Part shown: one piece after another, positions 12,648-21,537 of the stretch
Layout of the letters: each line of letters starts with the position of its first letter
How positions within the stretch are numbered: position 1 is the stretch's first letter
Assembly (NCBI RefSeq): GCF_018798885.1
Contig: NZ_CP076361.1
Location: forward strand, 62,001-126,000
Source: Gemmobacter fulvus
Lineage (GTDB): Bacteria > Pseudomonadota > Alphaproteobacteria > Rhodobacterales > Rhodobacteraceae
Length of the DNA stretch: 64,000 nucleotides
Direction: 5' to 3'
Notes under the pieces: model-generated
Database searches by the model: none
What the model was told of the DNA's origin: nothing
Seen by the model: only the letters and a program-made list of their open reading frames with translations
Made by a program: the position numbers and the translations under genes

Positions 12648-13964
12648 TCAGTTGCGCGCAAGGGCGCGCTTCAGGGCGTGATAGGATGCTTTCGGGGTTC
12701 TTGCCAAGCTGTCAAAATCCACATGCACAAGGCCGAAGCGTTTCTCATATCCTTCGGCCCATTCGTAATTGTCCAGCAGCGACCAGTAGAAGAACCCTTG
12801 CAGATTGCAGCCCGCCGCCATGGCTTGTTGCGCCGCGCGGAAGTGCTGTGCGATGAAGCTTTCGCGCAGGCTGTCATCGACCCCCACCACATCGGCATGG
12901 GCCATGCCGTTTTCGGTGACATAGATCGGCAGATCTCCGACATGGTCGCGGGCAAGCCGGGTTAGAAAGCGTTGCAGGCCTTCGGGATAGATCTCCCATC
13001 CCATCTGGGTTTTCTCCAGCGGGCCGGGTACTTCGCGGGTGGCGGGCCAGGGGGTGCCGGGGGCGGCGGCGTGGATGTGCCGGGTGTAATAATTCACACC
13101 GAGCCAATCCAGCTTGCCGCTGATCAGCCCCATATCTGCCTGCCAATCGGTTGGCATATGCGGGCCAAGGCCCGCCAGAGCTTCGGCAGGGTAGGTGCCC
13201 TTGGTCAGCCCTTCGATGAACCAGCGGTTGAAGATCGCATCCTGCACCGCGGCAGCGGCCAGATCGGCAGGCGCATCCGAGGCCGGGGTGGCATGATCGA
13301 AGTTCAGCACGATGCCCAGATTGGGCTGGCCGAGGCCGCGCAGGCTTTCCATCGCCGCGCCATGCGCCAGCAGGATGTGGTGCATCGCCCGCGCGGCGGC
13401 GCGGATGTCGCGCAGGCCGGGCGCATGGGCGCCGTGAAAATGCGACAGCCAGGCCACGCACCACGGCTCGTTGATGGTGGCGACACTGGCCACCCGATCG
13501 CCGATGCGCCGCGCCACGGTTTCGGCAAAATCGGCAAACCGAAAGGCGGTGTCGCGGTTGCGCCAGCCGCCCAGATCCGACAGCGCGGCCGGCAGATCCC
13601 AGTGATACAGCGTCAGGAACGGCTGCAAGCCGCGCGCCACCATGCCATCGACCAGCCGGTCATAGAAATCGAGCCCCTCGGGGTTCACCGTCACCCCATC
13701 GGGCATCACCCGCGCCCAGCTGGTGGAAAAGCGGTAGGCGTCAAACCCGGCGGCGGCGATCAGATCCAGATCCTCGGGCCAGCGGTGGTAATGGTCGCAG
13801 GCCAGCCCGCCATCCTCGGCCCGCACCACATTGCCCGGCGTGGCGGCGAAAGTATCCCAATGCGACGGCCCGGCCCCGCCAAACCGGCTGCCCTCGATCT
13901 GATAGGCGGCGGTGGCGGCCCCGAACAGAAACCCTTCGGGGAAGGTGGCACGCGGTGGGATCAT
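12648..13964 (-). CDS. GH1 beta-glucosidase
   Basis: A family 1 glycoside hydrolase of 438 residues that releases glucose from beta-glucosides such as cellobiose. The signature FLFGAATAAYQIEG is near the N terminus (about 12-25). The acid/base Glu is E166 in TINEPW and the nucleophile is E351 in YVTENG. HWDLP (121-125) and the WSLLDNYEWAEGY aglycone motif are also present. There is no signal peptide, so it acts in the cytoplasm on imported sugar. Its start lies 2 bp from the end of the LacI regulator, so lacI-bgl-glk look like one transcript. Confidence 0.95.
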   Translation of the reverse strand: MIPPRATFPEGFLFGAATAAYQIEGSRFGGAGPSHWDTFAATPGNVVRAEDGGLACDHYHRWPEDLDLIAAAGFDAYRFSTSWARVMPDGVTVNPEGLDFYDRLVDGMVARGLQPFLTLYHWDLPAALSDLGGWRNRDTAFRFADFAETVARRIGDRVASVATINEPWCVAWLSHFHGAHAPGLRDIRAAARAMHHILLAHGAAMESLRGLGQPNLGIVLNFDHATPASDAPADLAAAAVQDAIFNRWFIEGLTKGTYPAEALAGLGPHMPTDWQADMGLISGKLDWLGVNYYTRHIHAAAPGTPWPATREVPGPLEKTQMGWEIYPEGLQRFLTRLARDHVGDLPIYVTENGMAHADVVGVDDSLRESFIAQHFRAAQQAMAAGCNLQGFFYWSLLDNYEWAEGYEKRFGLVHVDFDSLARTPKASYHALKRALARN

Positions 13965-13966
13965 GG

Positions 13967-14992
13967 TCAGCCTCTGCAGGGGCCTGTGGATTGGCCAATG
14001 ATGAGTTCCGCTTCCAGCAGCAACTCGCGCGGGCCGCCTTCGCGCCCCGAAATGATCGACAACAGCATGTCCGCCGCTTGCCGCCCGGCCTCGCGCACCG
14101 AGGAGCGGGTGGCGGTAAAGATCGGCACATCCTCGCCATTGCGCAGATAGCTGAGTTCGTCATCATGGATGATGACCGACACATCGCGCCCCATGCGCAG
14201 CCCGGCCTCTTCGATGGCGCGGCGGGCCCCAAGCCCCATGATCATCGACGAGACGACAAGCGCCGTTGGCGGCTGCGGCTGTTTCAGCATGTCGCGCACG
14301 GCGCGGTGCCCGGCGGTTTCGGTCATCTCTTCGCTGACCATGATCGCCGGATCGGCACTCAGCCCGCGCGCGGCCAGCGCATCCTCATAGCCACTGCGGC
14401 GGCGGATGGCGAAATCCATGAACTCCAGCCCGTTCACCAGCCCGATGCGGCGATGCCCCAGATCAAGCAGGAACTCGGTGGCCCGTTGAAACGCGCGGCG
14501 GTTGTTCACATCGACCCAGTTGTAGGGCAGCGGCGATCCGGTGGCCCGGCCATGCACGACAAAGGGAATATCCAGATCGGTCAGCAGGCCGATGCGTTCA
14601 TCCTTCATGCGCGGCGCGTGCAGGATCACGCCATCCACCGTGCCGCGCGATTTCAGCTCGCGGTAGGCGCGTTCTTCATTGTCATCGGGCACCACCGACA
14701 GCAGCATGTCATAGCCGTTGCGCGAATAGATCTCGCCCGCCCCGGCGATGAAATCGGCAAAGACCGGGTTGACGATCTCGTGCCGCGTCATCACGGGAAT
14801 CACATGGCCCACCGCCATGGCGCGCCCGGTAGCCAGCCGGATGGCCCGCGTGTTGGGCTGATAGTTGTAGCGTTTGGCAGCCGCCGCCACGCGTTCGCGC
14901 GTGGCCTCGTTGACTTCCGGGTAGCCGTTCAGCGCACGGCTGACCGTGGTGGGCGACAGATCGAGTTTGCGGGCCAGCTCCTTGAGGTTCAT
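13967..14992 (-). CDS. aglR: LacI-family repressor of the glucoside locus (AglR-like)
   Basis: A 341-residue LacI/GalR regulator. The N-terminal helix-turn-helix starts MNLKELARKLDLSPTTVSRA and carries the hinge helix and NYQPNTRAIRLATG. A periplasmic-binding-protein-like effector domain occupies about 60-335. The frame extends upstream to a TTG at 15055, but the ATG at 14992 matches the family's N terminus. It is divergent from aglE, the arrangement found in the Sinorhizobium meliloti aglREFGAK locus. It probably represses both directions until an alpha-glucoside such as maltose, trehalose or sucrose, or a derived sugar, is present. Confidence 0.93.
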   Translation of the reverse strand: MNLKELARKLDLSPTTVSRALNGYPEVNEATRERVAAAAKRYNYQPNTRAIRLATGRAMAVGHVIPVMTRHEIVNPVFADFIAGAGEIYSRNGYDMLLSVVPDDNEERAYRELKSRGTVDGVILHAPRMKDERIGLLTDLDIPFVVHGRATGSPLPYNWVDVNNRRAFQRATEFLLDLGHRRIGLVNGLEFMDFAIRRRSGYEDALAARGLSADPAIMVSEEMTETAGHRAVRDMLKQPQPPTALVVSSMIMGLGARRAIEEAGLRMGRDVSVIIHDDELSYLRNGEDVPIFTATRSSVREAGRQAADMLLSIISGREGGPRELLLEAELIIGQSTGPCRG

Positions 14993-15101
14993 CTTTTCCG
15001 GGCCAAAGCGTTTCAAATCGGGGTGCAGGTTAGCGGCAGGCTTGTCCAAGGTCAAAGCCTTAACTGCGCTTGTGCTGCGGCAAAGGTCAAATGCTGCGCT
15101 T

Positions 15102-15113
15102 GCATTGCAATGC
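15102..15113. promoter_or_regulatory. Perfect 12-bp palindrome in the aglR/aglE intergenic region
   Basis: GCATTGCAATGC is an exact inverted repeat in the 259-bp gap between the divergent LacI regulator and aglE. It lies upstream of the proposed aglE promoter and about 110 bp from the regulator's start. It could be an operator or activator site; assignment to the LacI protein is a guess. Confidence 0.3.
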
Positions 15114-15140
15114 TTTGCGACTTTGGTCGGCAGTCAATGG

Positions 15141-15168
15141 TTGACTTGAAGGCGTATCGCCGCATAGT
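15141..15168 (+). promoter_or_regulatory. Putative sigma-70 promoter of aglEFGAK
   Basis: TTGACT (15141-15146, 5 of 6 to consensus) and CATAGT (15163-15168, 4 of 6) are separated by 16 bp. This places transcription start near 15175, about 77 bp upstream of the aglE ATG. Confidence 0.45.
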
Positions 15169-15185
15169 TGAAGCGTCCAAAGCGG

Positions 15186-15204
15186 TTTGAAAACGATTCC
15201 CCGC
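15186..15204. promoter_or_regulatory. Candidate LacI-type operator
   Basis: TTTGAAAACGATTCCCCGC has a CG-centred, imperfect palindromic core (GAAAACGATTCC) typical of LacI-family operators. It lies about 10-25 bp after the predicted aglE transcription start, where repressor binding would block elongation. Confidence 0.35.
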
Positions 15205-15251
15205 TTGGCTGTAACGCGGGGCGGGGACCCTGCGGCATCGGGAGGATGAGG

Positions 15252-16607
15252 ATGACACGGAATTTTCTCGCCAGCGCTGCGGTGCTGGCGCTGTTCGCAG
15301 GCCAGGTGGCCGCGCAAGATCTGAAATTCGCACCGGGGGAGGATGCGCGTTTCAACTGGGCGTCGTTCGACAGTTTCAAGGCCAACCATGACCTGAAGGG
15401 CCAGACGCTGAAGATCGATGGCCCCTGGGGTGGGGTCGACAAGGCGCTGTTTGAAACGGTCATCGCCTATTTCGAGGCCGCAACCGGTGCCGATGTGGAC
15501 TATTCAGGCGGCGACGGGTTCGAGCAGCGGGTGATGATTGATGTCGAGGCAGGCTCGCCGCCCGGGATCGCGGTGATCCCGCAGCCCGGTCTGGCCGCCG
15601 ATCTGGCCAAGCGCGGCAAGCTGACGCCGCTGAAGCCCGAAATCGGCACCTTCCTGCAAGAGAATTACGCCGCCGGCCAAAGCTGGGTCGATCTGTCGAC
15701 CTATCCGGGGGCAGATGGCACCAAGGCGCTTTATGGCCTGTTCTACAAGGTCGATGTGAAATCGCTGGTCTGGTATTCGCCCGAGAACTTCGAGGATGCG
15801 GGCTATGAGGTGCCGCAGACCATGGAGGATCTGAAGGCGCTGTCCGAACAGATCGTCGCGGATGGCGGCACGCCGTGGTGCATCGGGCTCGGCTCGGGGG
15901 GCGCGACCGGCTGGCCTGCGACCGACTGGGTCGAGGACATGATGCTGCGGGTCAACACGCCGCAGGACTATGATGCCTGGGTCAGCAATGATCTGAAATT
16001 CGATGATCCCAAGGTGGTGGCGGCGATCGAGGAATTTGGCGCTTTCGCGCGCAATGACGCCTGGGTGGCGGGCGGCGCGGGCGGTGTGGCCTCGACCGAT
16101 TTCCGCGATGCGCCCAAGGGCCTGTTTGCCTCGCCCCCCACTTGTTACATGCACCGTCAGGCCAGCTTCATCCCGTCGTTCTTCCCGGAGGGCACCGTGG
16201 TGGGCGAGGATGCGGATTTCTTCTATTTCCCGGCCTATGCGGGCAAGGAGCTGGGCCAGCCCGTGCTGGGCGCGGGCACGGTGTTTGTGGTGACACAGGA
16301 CAGCCCGGCGGCACAGGCCTTCATCGACTTCCTGACTACCCCAATCGCGCATGAGATCTGGATGGCGCAATCGGGCTTCCTCACGCCGAACAAGGCTGTG
16401 AACACCGAAGTTTACGGCGACCCCACGCTCAAAAAGATGGGCGACATCCTGCTGAACGCCACGACCTTCCGCTTTGACGGGTCTGACCTTATGCCGGGCG
16501 CGATTGGCGCAGGGGCGTTCTGGACCGGCATGGTGGATTATTCGGGCGGCAAGGATGCGGCGGCGGTGGCGTCCGACATCCAGAAAACCTGGGATACCCT
16601 GAAGTAA
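15252..16607 (+). CDS. aglE: Alpha-glucoside ABC transporter, periplasmic binding protein
   Basis: A family 1 solute-binding protein of 451 residues. A signal peptide (MTRNFLASAAVLALFAGQVAAQ, cleaved near residue 21-22) directs it to the periplasm, where it should bind alpha-glucosides. The remaining sequence is of the MalE/AglE type. Start choice: ATGs at 15246 and 15252 are in frame and the RBS gggagg is best spaced for 15252; a more distant TTG at 15168 is unlikely. It is followed after 68 bp by aglF. The gene order E-F-G-A-K is the same as in rhizobia, where the system imports sucrose, maltose and trehalose. Confidence 0.93.
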   Translation: MTRNFLASAAVLALFAGQVAAQDLKFAPGEDARFNWASFDSFKANHDLKGQTLKIDGPWGGVDKALFETVIAYFEAATGADVDYSGGDGFEQRVMIDVEAGSPPGIAVIPQPGLAADLAKRGKLTPLKPEIGTFLQENYAAGQSWVDLSTYPGADGTKALYGLFYKVDVKSLVWYSPENFEDAGYEVPQTMEDLKALSEQIVADGGTPWCIGLGSGGATGWPATDWVEDMMLRVNTPQDYDAWVSNDLKFDDPKVVAAIEEFGAFARNDAWVAGGAGGVASTDFRDAPKGLFASPPTCYMHRQASFIPSFFPEGTVVGEDADFFYFPAYAGKELGQPVLGAGTVFVVTQDSPAAQAFIDFLTTPIAHEIWMAQSGFLTPNKAVNTEVYGDPTLKKMGDILLNATTFRFDGSDLMPGAIGAGAFWTGMVDYSGGKDAAAVASDIQKTWDTLK

Positions 16608-16675
16608 AAACACTTTTCCCGGCCTGCCCGCCACAGGGCAGGCTATTAGACCAGCGGCCTTGGGGAGGGGCTTTG

Positions 16676-17668
16676 ATGGAACAACTGTTCATGGCATCGG
16701 CCACCATCGTCATTGGTGTTTTCGGGTGTGTTGCCTATTTTTTCCTGTCCAATCTGGCTTTGGACAGCATCTATCCGCCGCGCGGTCCCGATGCCGGGCG
16801 CAATATCACCCGCGCAGGGGCCATCCGGCCCTGGCTGTTCCTGCTGCCCGCGTTGATCCTTCTCTGTGCTTATCTGGTCTATCCGCTGTTCGTCTCGATC
16901 TGGCTGTCGTTCCATGATGCCACCGGCGACAGCTTTGTCGGGACCGACAATTACACCTGGCTTCTGAACGATCTGAAATTCCGCGAGTCGATGAAGAACA
17001 ACCTGCTGTGGCTTCTGGTTGTGCCCGCGGCCTCCACCTTTTTCGGCCTGATTGCCGCGGCTTTGACCGACCGCATCGGCTGGGGCAATTTTGCCAAGGC
17101 GATGATCTTCATGCCGATGGCGATTTCTTTCGTCGGCGCGGCGGTGATCTGGAAATTCATCTATGATTACCGGGGCGACGGCCAGACCGAGGTCGGGGTT
17201 CTGAACGCGATCTGGGTTGCGCTGGGGGGCACGCCGCAGACCTGGCTGACCATCGAGCCGTCGAACAGCTTTCTGCTGATGGTGGTTCTGGTCTGGATCC
17301 AGACCGGCTTTGCCATGGTGATCCTGTCGGCGGCCCTGCGCGGCATCCCCGAAGAAACCATCGAGGCGGCGGTCCTCGACGGGGCCTCGCCCTTGCAGAT
17401 CTTCACCAAGATCAAGGTGCCGCAGATCTGGGGCACCATTGCCGTGGTCTGGACCACGATCACCATCACGGTGCTGAAGGTGTTCGACATCGTTCTGGCG
17501 ATGACCAATGGCCAATGGGGCACGCAGGTTCTGGCCAATCTGATGTTCGACTGGATGTTCCGCGGCAATGACACCGGGCGCGCCTCGGCTGTGGCGCTGA
17601 TCATCATGCTGATGGTGACACCGATCATGGTGTGGAACATCCGCAATGCCCGCAAGGAGATGCGTTGA
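16676..17668 (+). CDS. aglF: Alpha-glucoside ABC transporter permease 1
   Basis: A 330-residue inner-membrane permease of the MalF type. It has an N-terminal hydrophobic segment (about 5-25), a second near 45-67, then the core transmembrane domain. The EAA loop reads EAAVLDGASPLQIFTKIKVP, cut here to its core EAAVLDGAS, and contacts the AglK ATPase. The ATG at 16676 has a strong RBS (gggagggg). Its stop overlaps the aglG start (TGATG). Confidence 0.93.
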   Translation: MEQLFMASATIVIGVFGCVAYFFLSNLALDSIYPPRGPDAGRNITRAGAIRPWLFLLPALILLCAYLVYPLFVSIWLSFHDATGDSFVGTDNYTWLLNDLKFRESMKNNLLWLLVVPAASTFFGLIAAALTDRIGWGNFAKAMIFMPMAISFVGAAVIWKFIYDYRGDGQTEVGVLNAIWVALGGTPQTWLTIEPSNSFLLMVVLVWIQTGFAMVILSAALRGIPEETIEAAVLDGASPLQIFTKIKVPQIWGTIAVVWTTITITVLKVFDIVLAMTNGQWGTQVLANLMFDWMFRGNDTGRASAVALIIMLMVTPIMVWNIRNARKEMR

Positions 17669-18795
17669 TGGACAATATCGCCGGAACAAAATCGTCGCTG
17701 GTCTGGGCGGTGCATCTGGCCACGGCCGCATTGGTGCTGCTGTGGGTGTTGCCGACCATCGGGCTGCTGGTCTCGTCCTTCCGCGACCGCGACCAGATCA
17801 CCACCTCGGGCTGGTGGAAATCGCTGTTCCCGTCTGAACAGAACATCGTCTATCGCGCCGGGGCTGCCGACAGCCAGACGCAAGAGGGCACAACCTGGGT
17901 CATCGTCGGCAATGTGTTCGAGGCGGGCAACGGGCAGGTGAAGGCCTTTGGCATCACCTCGAAGGCCCCGACCGAATTCGCACCGGGCGCTGTGGCCGAT
18001 ATGGGCGAGGGCGTCAGCGCCACCGTGGCCGAAAACGGCGATTACCGGCTGACCTCGACCGCGCAGTTCGAAGGCCGCAGCCCGCGTCTGTTCGTGACCT
18101 CGATCACGCCGCCGCGCTTCACGCTCGACAATTACGACCGTGTGCTGTTTGCCGAAGGTATCGGCCGCGCCTTCATCAACACCATGACCGTGACGATCCC
18201 TGCCACCATCATCCCGATCCTGATTGCTGCCTTTGCCGCCTTCGCGCTGGCCTGGATGGAGTTTCCGGGCCGGGCCCTGCTGATTGCCACCATCGTCGGG
18301 CTGCTGGTCGTGCCGCTGCAACTGTCGCTGATCCCGCTGTTGAAGCTGCACAACAGTCTTGGCATCGGCAAGGAATATGTGGGCATCTGGCTGGCCCATA
18401 GCGGTTTTGGCCTGCCTTTGGCGATTTACCTGCTGCGCAATTACATGGTGGGCCTGCCGCGCGAGATCATCGAAAGCGCGCGGGTGGACGGGGCGACGGA
18501 TTTTCAGATCTTCCTGAAAATCATCCTGCCGCTGTCCTTCCCGGCGCTGGCCAGCTTTGCAATCTTTCAGTTCCTCTGGACCTGGAATGACCTGCTGGTG
18601 GCGACGGTGTTCCTTGGCAACAGCGCCGACCAGCTGGTGATGACCGGCCTGCTGCGCGAATTGATGGGATCGAAGGGCGGCGAATGGGAAATTCTGGCCG
18701 CCTCGGCCTTTGTCTCCATCGCGGTGCCTTTGTTGGTGTTCTTTGCCATGCAGAAATATCTGGTGCGCGGCCTTCTGGCCGGCTCCGTGAAGTGA
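17668..18795 (+). CDS. aglG: Alpha-glucoside ABC transporter permease 2
   Basis: A 375-residue MalG-type inner-membrane permease. The first transmembrane segment (about 12-35) is followed by a long periplasmic stretch (about 36-155) before the remaining segments. This insert makes it longer than classical MalG and is also known in AglG of rhizobia. The EAA motif is ESARVDGATDFQIF. The start codon overlaps the aglF stop (TGATG), so translation is coupled. The pair with AglF should form the heterodimeric channel. Confidence 0.92.
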   Translation: MDNIAGTKSSLVWAVHLATAALVLLWVLPTIGLLVSSFRDRDQITTSGWWKSLFPSEQNIVYRAGAADSQTQEGTTWVIVGNVFEAGNGQVKAFGITSKAPTEFAPGAVADMGEGVSATVAENGDYRLTSTAQFEGRSPRLFVTSITPPRFTLDNYDRVLFAEGIGRAFINTMTVTIPATIIPILIAAFAAFALAWMEFPGRALLIATIVGLLVVPLQLSLIPLLKLHNSLGIGKEYVGIWLAHSGFGLPLAIYLLRNYMVGLPREIIESARVDGATDFQIFLKIILPLSFPALASFAIFQFLWTWNDLLVATVFLGNSADQLVMTGLLRELMGSKGGEWEILAASAFVSIAVPLLVFFAMQKYLVRGLLAGSVK

Positions 18796-18802
18796 GACGG
18801 AT

Positions 18803-20425
18803 ATGACCTTGATAAAAGACGAAAATTGGTGGCGCGGTGCGGTGATCTATCAGATCTATCCGCGCAGCTTTCAGGACAGCAATGGCGACGGGATCGGCGA
18901 TCTGGCGGGCATCGTGCAGCGGCTGCCGCATATCGCGGATCTGGGCGCGGATGCGATCTGGATCAGCCCGTTCTTCACCTCGCCGATGAAGGATTTCGGC
19001 TATGACGTCAGCGATTATTGCGATGTCGATCCGATGTTCGGGACGCTGGCCGATTTCGATGCGGTAATCGCGCGTGCGCATGAACTGGGCTTGCGGGTGA
19101 TGATCGACCTTGTGCTGTCGCACACGTCCGACCAGCATCCCTGGTTCAAGGAAAGCCGCAAGGACCGCAGCAATGCCAAGGCGGATTGGTATGTCTGGGC
19201 CGAACCGAAGGGCGATGGCACGCCGCCGAACAACTGGCTGTCGATCTTTGGCGGCTCGGCCTGGCAGTGGGACGGGCGGCGCGAGCAATATTACCTGCAC
19301 AACTTCCTCACCTCGCAGCCCGATCTGAATTTCCACTGCGAGGCGGTGCAGGAGGCGCTGCTGGATGTGGCGCGGTTCTGGCTGGAGCGCGGGGTGGATG
19401 GCTTCCGGCTAGACACCATAAATTTCTATTTTGCAGACAAATACTTGCGCGACAATCCTGCGCTGCCGAAGGCGCTGCGCAACGACAGTATCGCGCCGGG
19501 GGTCAACCCCTATAACCACCAGCTGCACCTGTTTGACAAGAACCAGCCGGAAAACCTTGAATTCCTTCAGAAGTTCCGCGCGGTTCTGAACCCCTACGGC
19601 GCCGCGGCCGTGGGCGAGGTGGGCGATGCCCAGCGGGGGCTGGAGATCATGGCCGAATATACCTCGGGCGGTGACAAGGTGCAGATGTGTTACCCGTTCG
19701 AGATGCTGCAACCGGCGCGGCTGACAGCGGCGGGGCTGGAGACGACCTTTGCCCGCATGGCCAAGGCTGCCCCCGATGCCTGGCCATGCTGGAGCTATTC
19801 CAACCACGACACGGTGCGCCATATCAGCCGCTGGTCGCTTTCGGATGATGCAGCAAGGGCTTACACGTCAATGCTCGTGTGCCTGCGCGGCTCGCTCTGC
19901 CTTTATCAGGGCGAAGAACTGGGCCTGCCAGAGGCCGATATCGCCTTTGAGGATCTGCAAGATCCTTACGGCATCGAATTCTGGCCGGAATTCAAGGGCC
20001 GGGACGGCTGCCGCACGCCGATGATCTGGCAAACCGACAATGCGCAGGGCGGATTCACCACGGCCACAAAGGCCTGGTTGCCGGTCACCGCACCGCATCT
20101 GGCGCGCTCGGTTGCGGCGCAAAAAGACGAGGCCGGATCCATGCTGGCGCATTACCGCGCCGCACTGGCCTTCCGCCGCGCCCATCCGGTGCTGCGCGAT
20201 GGCACAATGACCGAAATCCGGGCCGAAGGGCCGGTGGCGCGCTTTCTGCGCGCGGGCGACGAGACCATGTTCTGTGCCTTCAACCTGTCTGACGGCACCG
20301 AAACCATCAACCTGCCGCAGGGGGAGTGGCAGGGCATCGGGGCAGAGCTGGGCAGCCAGCCCGCCGCGCGCAATGTGACGCTTGGCCCGTGGCAGATCTG
20401 CCTCGCGCGGCGTGTTCAGGTTTAA
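18803..20425 (+). CDS. aglA: GH13 alpha-glucosidase
   Basis: A cytoplasmic 540-residue GH13 enzyme hydrolysing imported alpha-glucosides to glucose. Region I is DLVLSH. The nucleophile is D204 in GFRLDT, the acid/base is E272 in AVGEVGD, and the stabilising Asp is D336 in SNHDT. No signal peptide is present. It lies 7 bp after aglG and 10 bp before aglK, within the importer operon, which argues for intracellular cleavage of oligosaccharides. Alternatives within the family are trehalose-6-phosphate hydrolase or oligo-1,6-glucosidase; the agl gene order favours alpha-glucosidase. Confidence 0.93.
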   Translation: MTLIKDENWWRGAVIYQIYPRSFQDSNGDGIGDLAGIVQRLPHIADLGADAIWISPFFTSPMKDFGYDVSDYCDVDPMFGTLADFDAVIARAHELGLRVMIDLVLSHTSDQHPWFKESRKDRSNAKADWYVWAEPKGDGTPPNNWLSIFGGSAWQWDGRREQYYLHNFLTSQPDLNFHCEAVQEALLDVARFWLERGVDGFRLDTINFYFADKYLRDNPALPKALRNDSIAPGVNPYNHQLHLFDKNQPENLEFLQKFRAVLNPYGAAAVGEVGDAQRGLEIMAEYTSGGDKVQMCYPFEMLQPARLTAAGLETTFARMAKAAPDAWPCWSYSNHDTVRHISRWSLSDDAARAYTSMLVCLRGSLCLYQGEELGLPEADIAFEDLQDPYGIEFWPEFKGRDGCRTPMIWQTDNAQGGFTTATKAWLPVTAPHLARSVAAQKDEAGSMLAHYRAALAFRRAHPVLRDGTMTEIRAEGPVARFLRAGDETMFCAFNLSDGTETINLPQGEWQGIGAELGSQPAARNVTLGPWQICLARRVQV

Positions 20426-20435
20426 GGGGGAAGTC

Positions 20436-21521
20436 ATGGCCGATCTGAAACTCAGCAATGTTGAAAAGGCCTATGGCGAGGTCAAGGTGTTGAAAGACAT
20501 CAACCTTGACATCAAAAAGGGCGAATTGATCGTGTTTGTCGGCCCGTCTGGCTGCGGCAAATCTACGCTTTTGCGGATGATCGCCGGGTTGGAGCGGATC
20601 ACCGGCGGCGATTTCACCATTGATGCGGCGCGCATGAATGATGTGCCGCCCGCGCAGCGCGGCATTGCCATGGTGTTCCAGTCCTATGCGCTTTATCCGC
20701 ATATGACAGTGCGTGACAACATGAGCTTCGCCCTGAAGATCGCCAAGAAAACCACGGCAGAGATCAATGCCGCGGTGGAAAAGGCCGCGCGGATCCTGCA
20801 ATTGACGCCCTATCTGGACCGGCTGCCCAAGGCGCTGTCAGGCGGGCAGCGGCAGCGCGTCGCCATTGGCCGCGCCATCGTGCGTGACCCGAAAGTCTAT
20901 CTGTTTGACGAACCGCTGTCGAACCTCGACGCGGCGCTGCGCGTCGCCACCCGGCTGGAGATTGCCCAGCTCAAAGAGGCGATGCCCGACTCGACCATGA
21001 TCTATGTGACCCATGATCAGGTGGAGGCGATGACGCTGGCGACGCGCATCGTGGTGCTGGCCGGCGGCGGCATCAGCCAGGTCGGCACCCCGCTGGAACT
21101 GTATGAACGGCCCGAGAACGAGTTTGTCGCGCAATTCATCGGTAGCCCGGCGATGAACCTGATGCCGGGCGAGATTGTCGAGACCGGCGCGCGCACCCGG
21201 ATCCGGCTGGCCAATGGCGGCGAGGCTGTGGCCAGCATTCCGACGCAGGCGGTGGACAAGGGGCTGAAGGTCAATCTGGGGGTGCGGCCCGAGGATCTGG
21301 TGGCGACCGATGGCATCCCGCTGTTCACCGGCGATGTGGAGATCACCGAAGCCTTGGGCGAGGTGACTCTGCTCTATTTCAAACGGCAGGGCGATTCGGC
21401 GCAGGTGGTGGCAAAGCTGCCCGGTATTCATGGCAATCTGCGGCATCAGACGGTGCGGCTGGGCGCGGATCCGGCCAAGATCCACCTGTTCCACAACCGG
21501 CGTTCGTTGCTCTATCGCTAA
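20436..21521 (+). CDS. aglK: Alpha-glucoside ABC transporter ATPase (UgpC/MalK type)
   Basis: A 361-residue ABC ATPase powering AglEFG. The Walker A is GPSGCGKST (about 37-45), the Q loop is VFQSYALYPH, the signature is LSGGQRQR, the Walker B is VYLFDEPLSNLD and the switch His is in YVTHDQ. A C-terminal TOBE/MalK regulatory region spans about 240-361. The ATG at 20436 with RBS ggggga is chosen over an in-frame upstream start within aglA. Confidence 0.94.
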   Translation: MADLKLSNVEKAYGEVKVLKDINLDIKKGELIVFVGPSGCGKSTLLRMIAGLERITGGDFTIDAARMNDVPPAQRGIAMVFQSYALYPHMTVRDNMSFALKIAKKTTAEINAAVEKAARILQLTPYLDRLPKALSGGQRQRVAIGRAIVRDPKVYLFDEPLSNLDAALRVATRLEIAQLKEAMPDSTMIYVTHDQVEAMTLATRIVVLAGGGISQVGTPLELYERPENEFVAQFIGSPAMNLMPGEIVETGARTRIRLANGGEAVASIPTQAVDKGLKVNLGVRPEDLVATDGIPLFTGDVEITEALGEVTLLYFKRQGDSAQVVAKLPGIHGNLRHQTVRLGADPAKIHLFHNRRSLLYR

Positions 21522-21537
21522 GGCGAAAGGCGATGGC

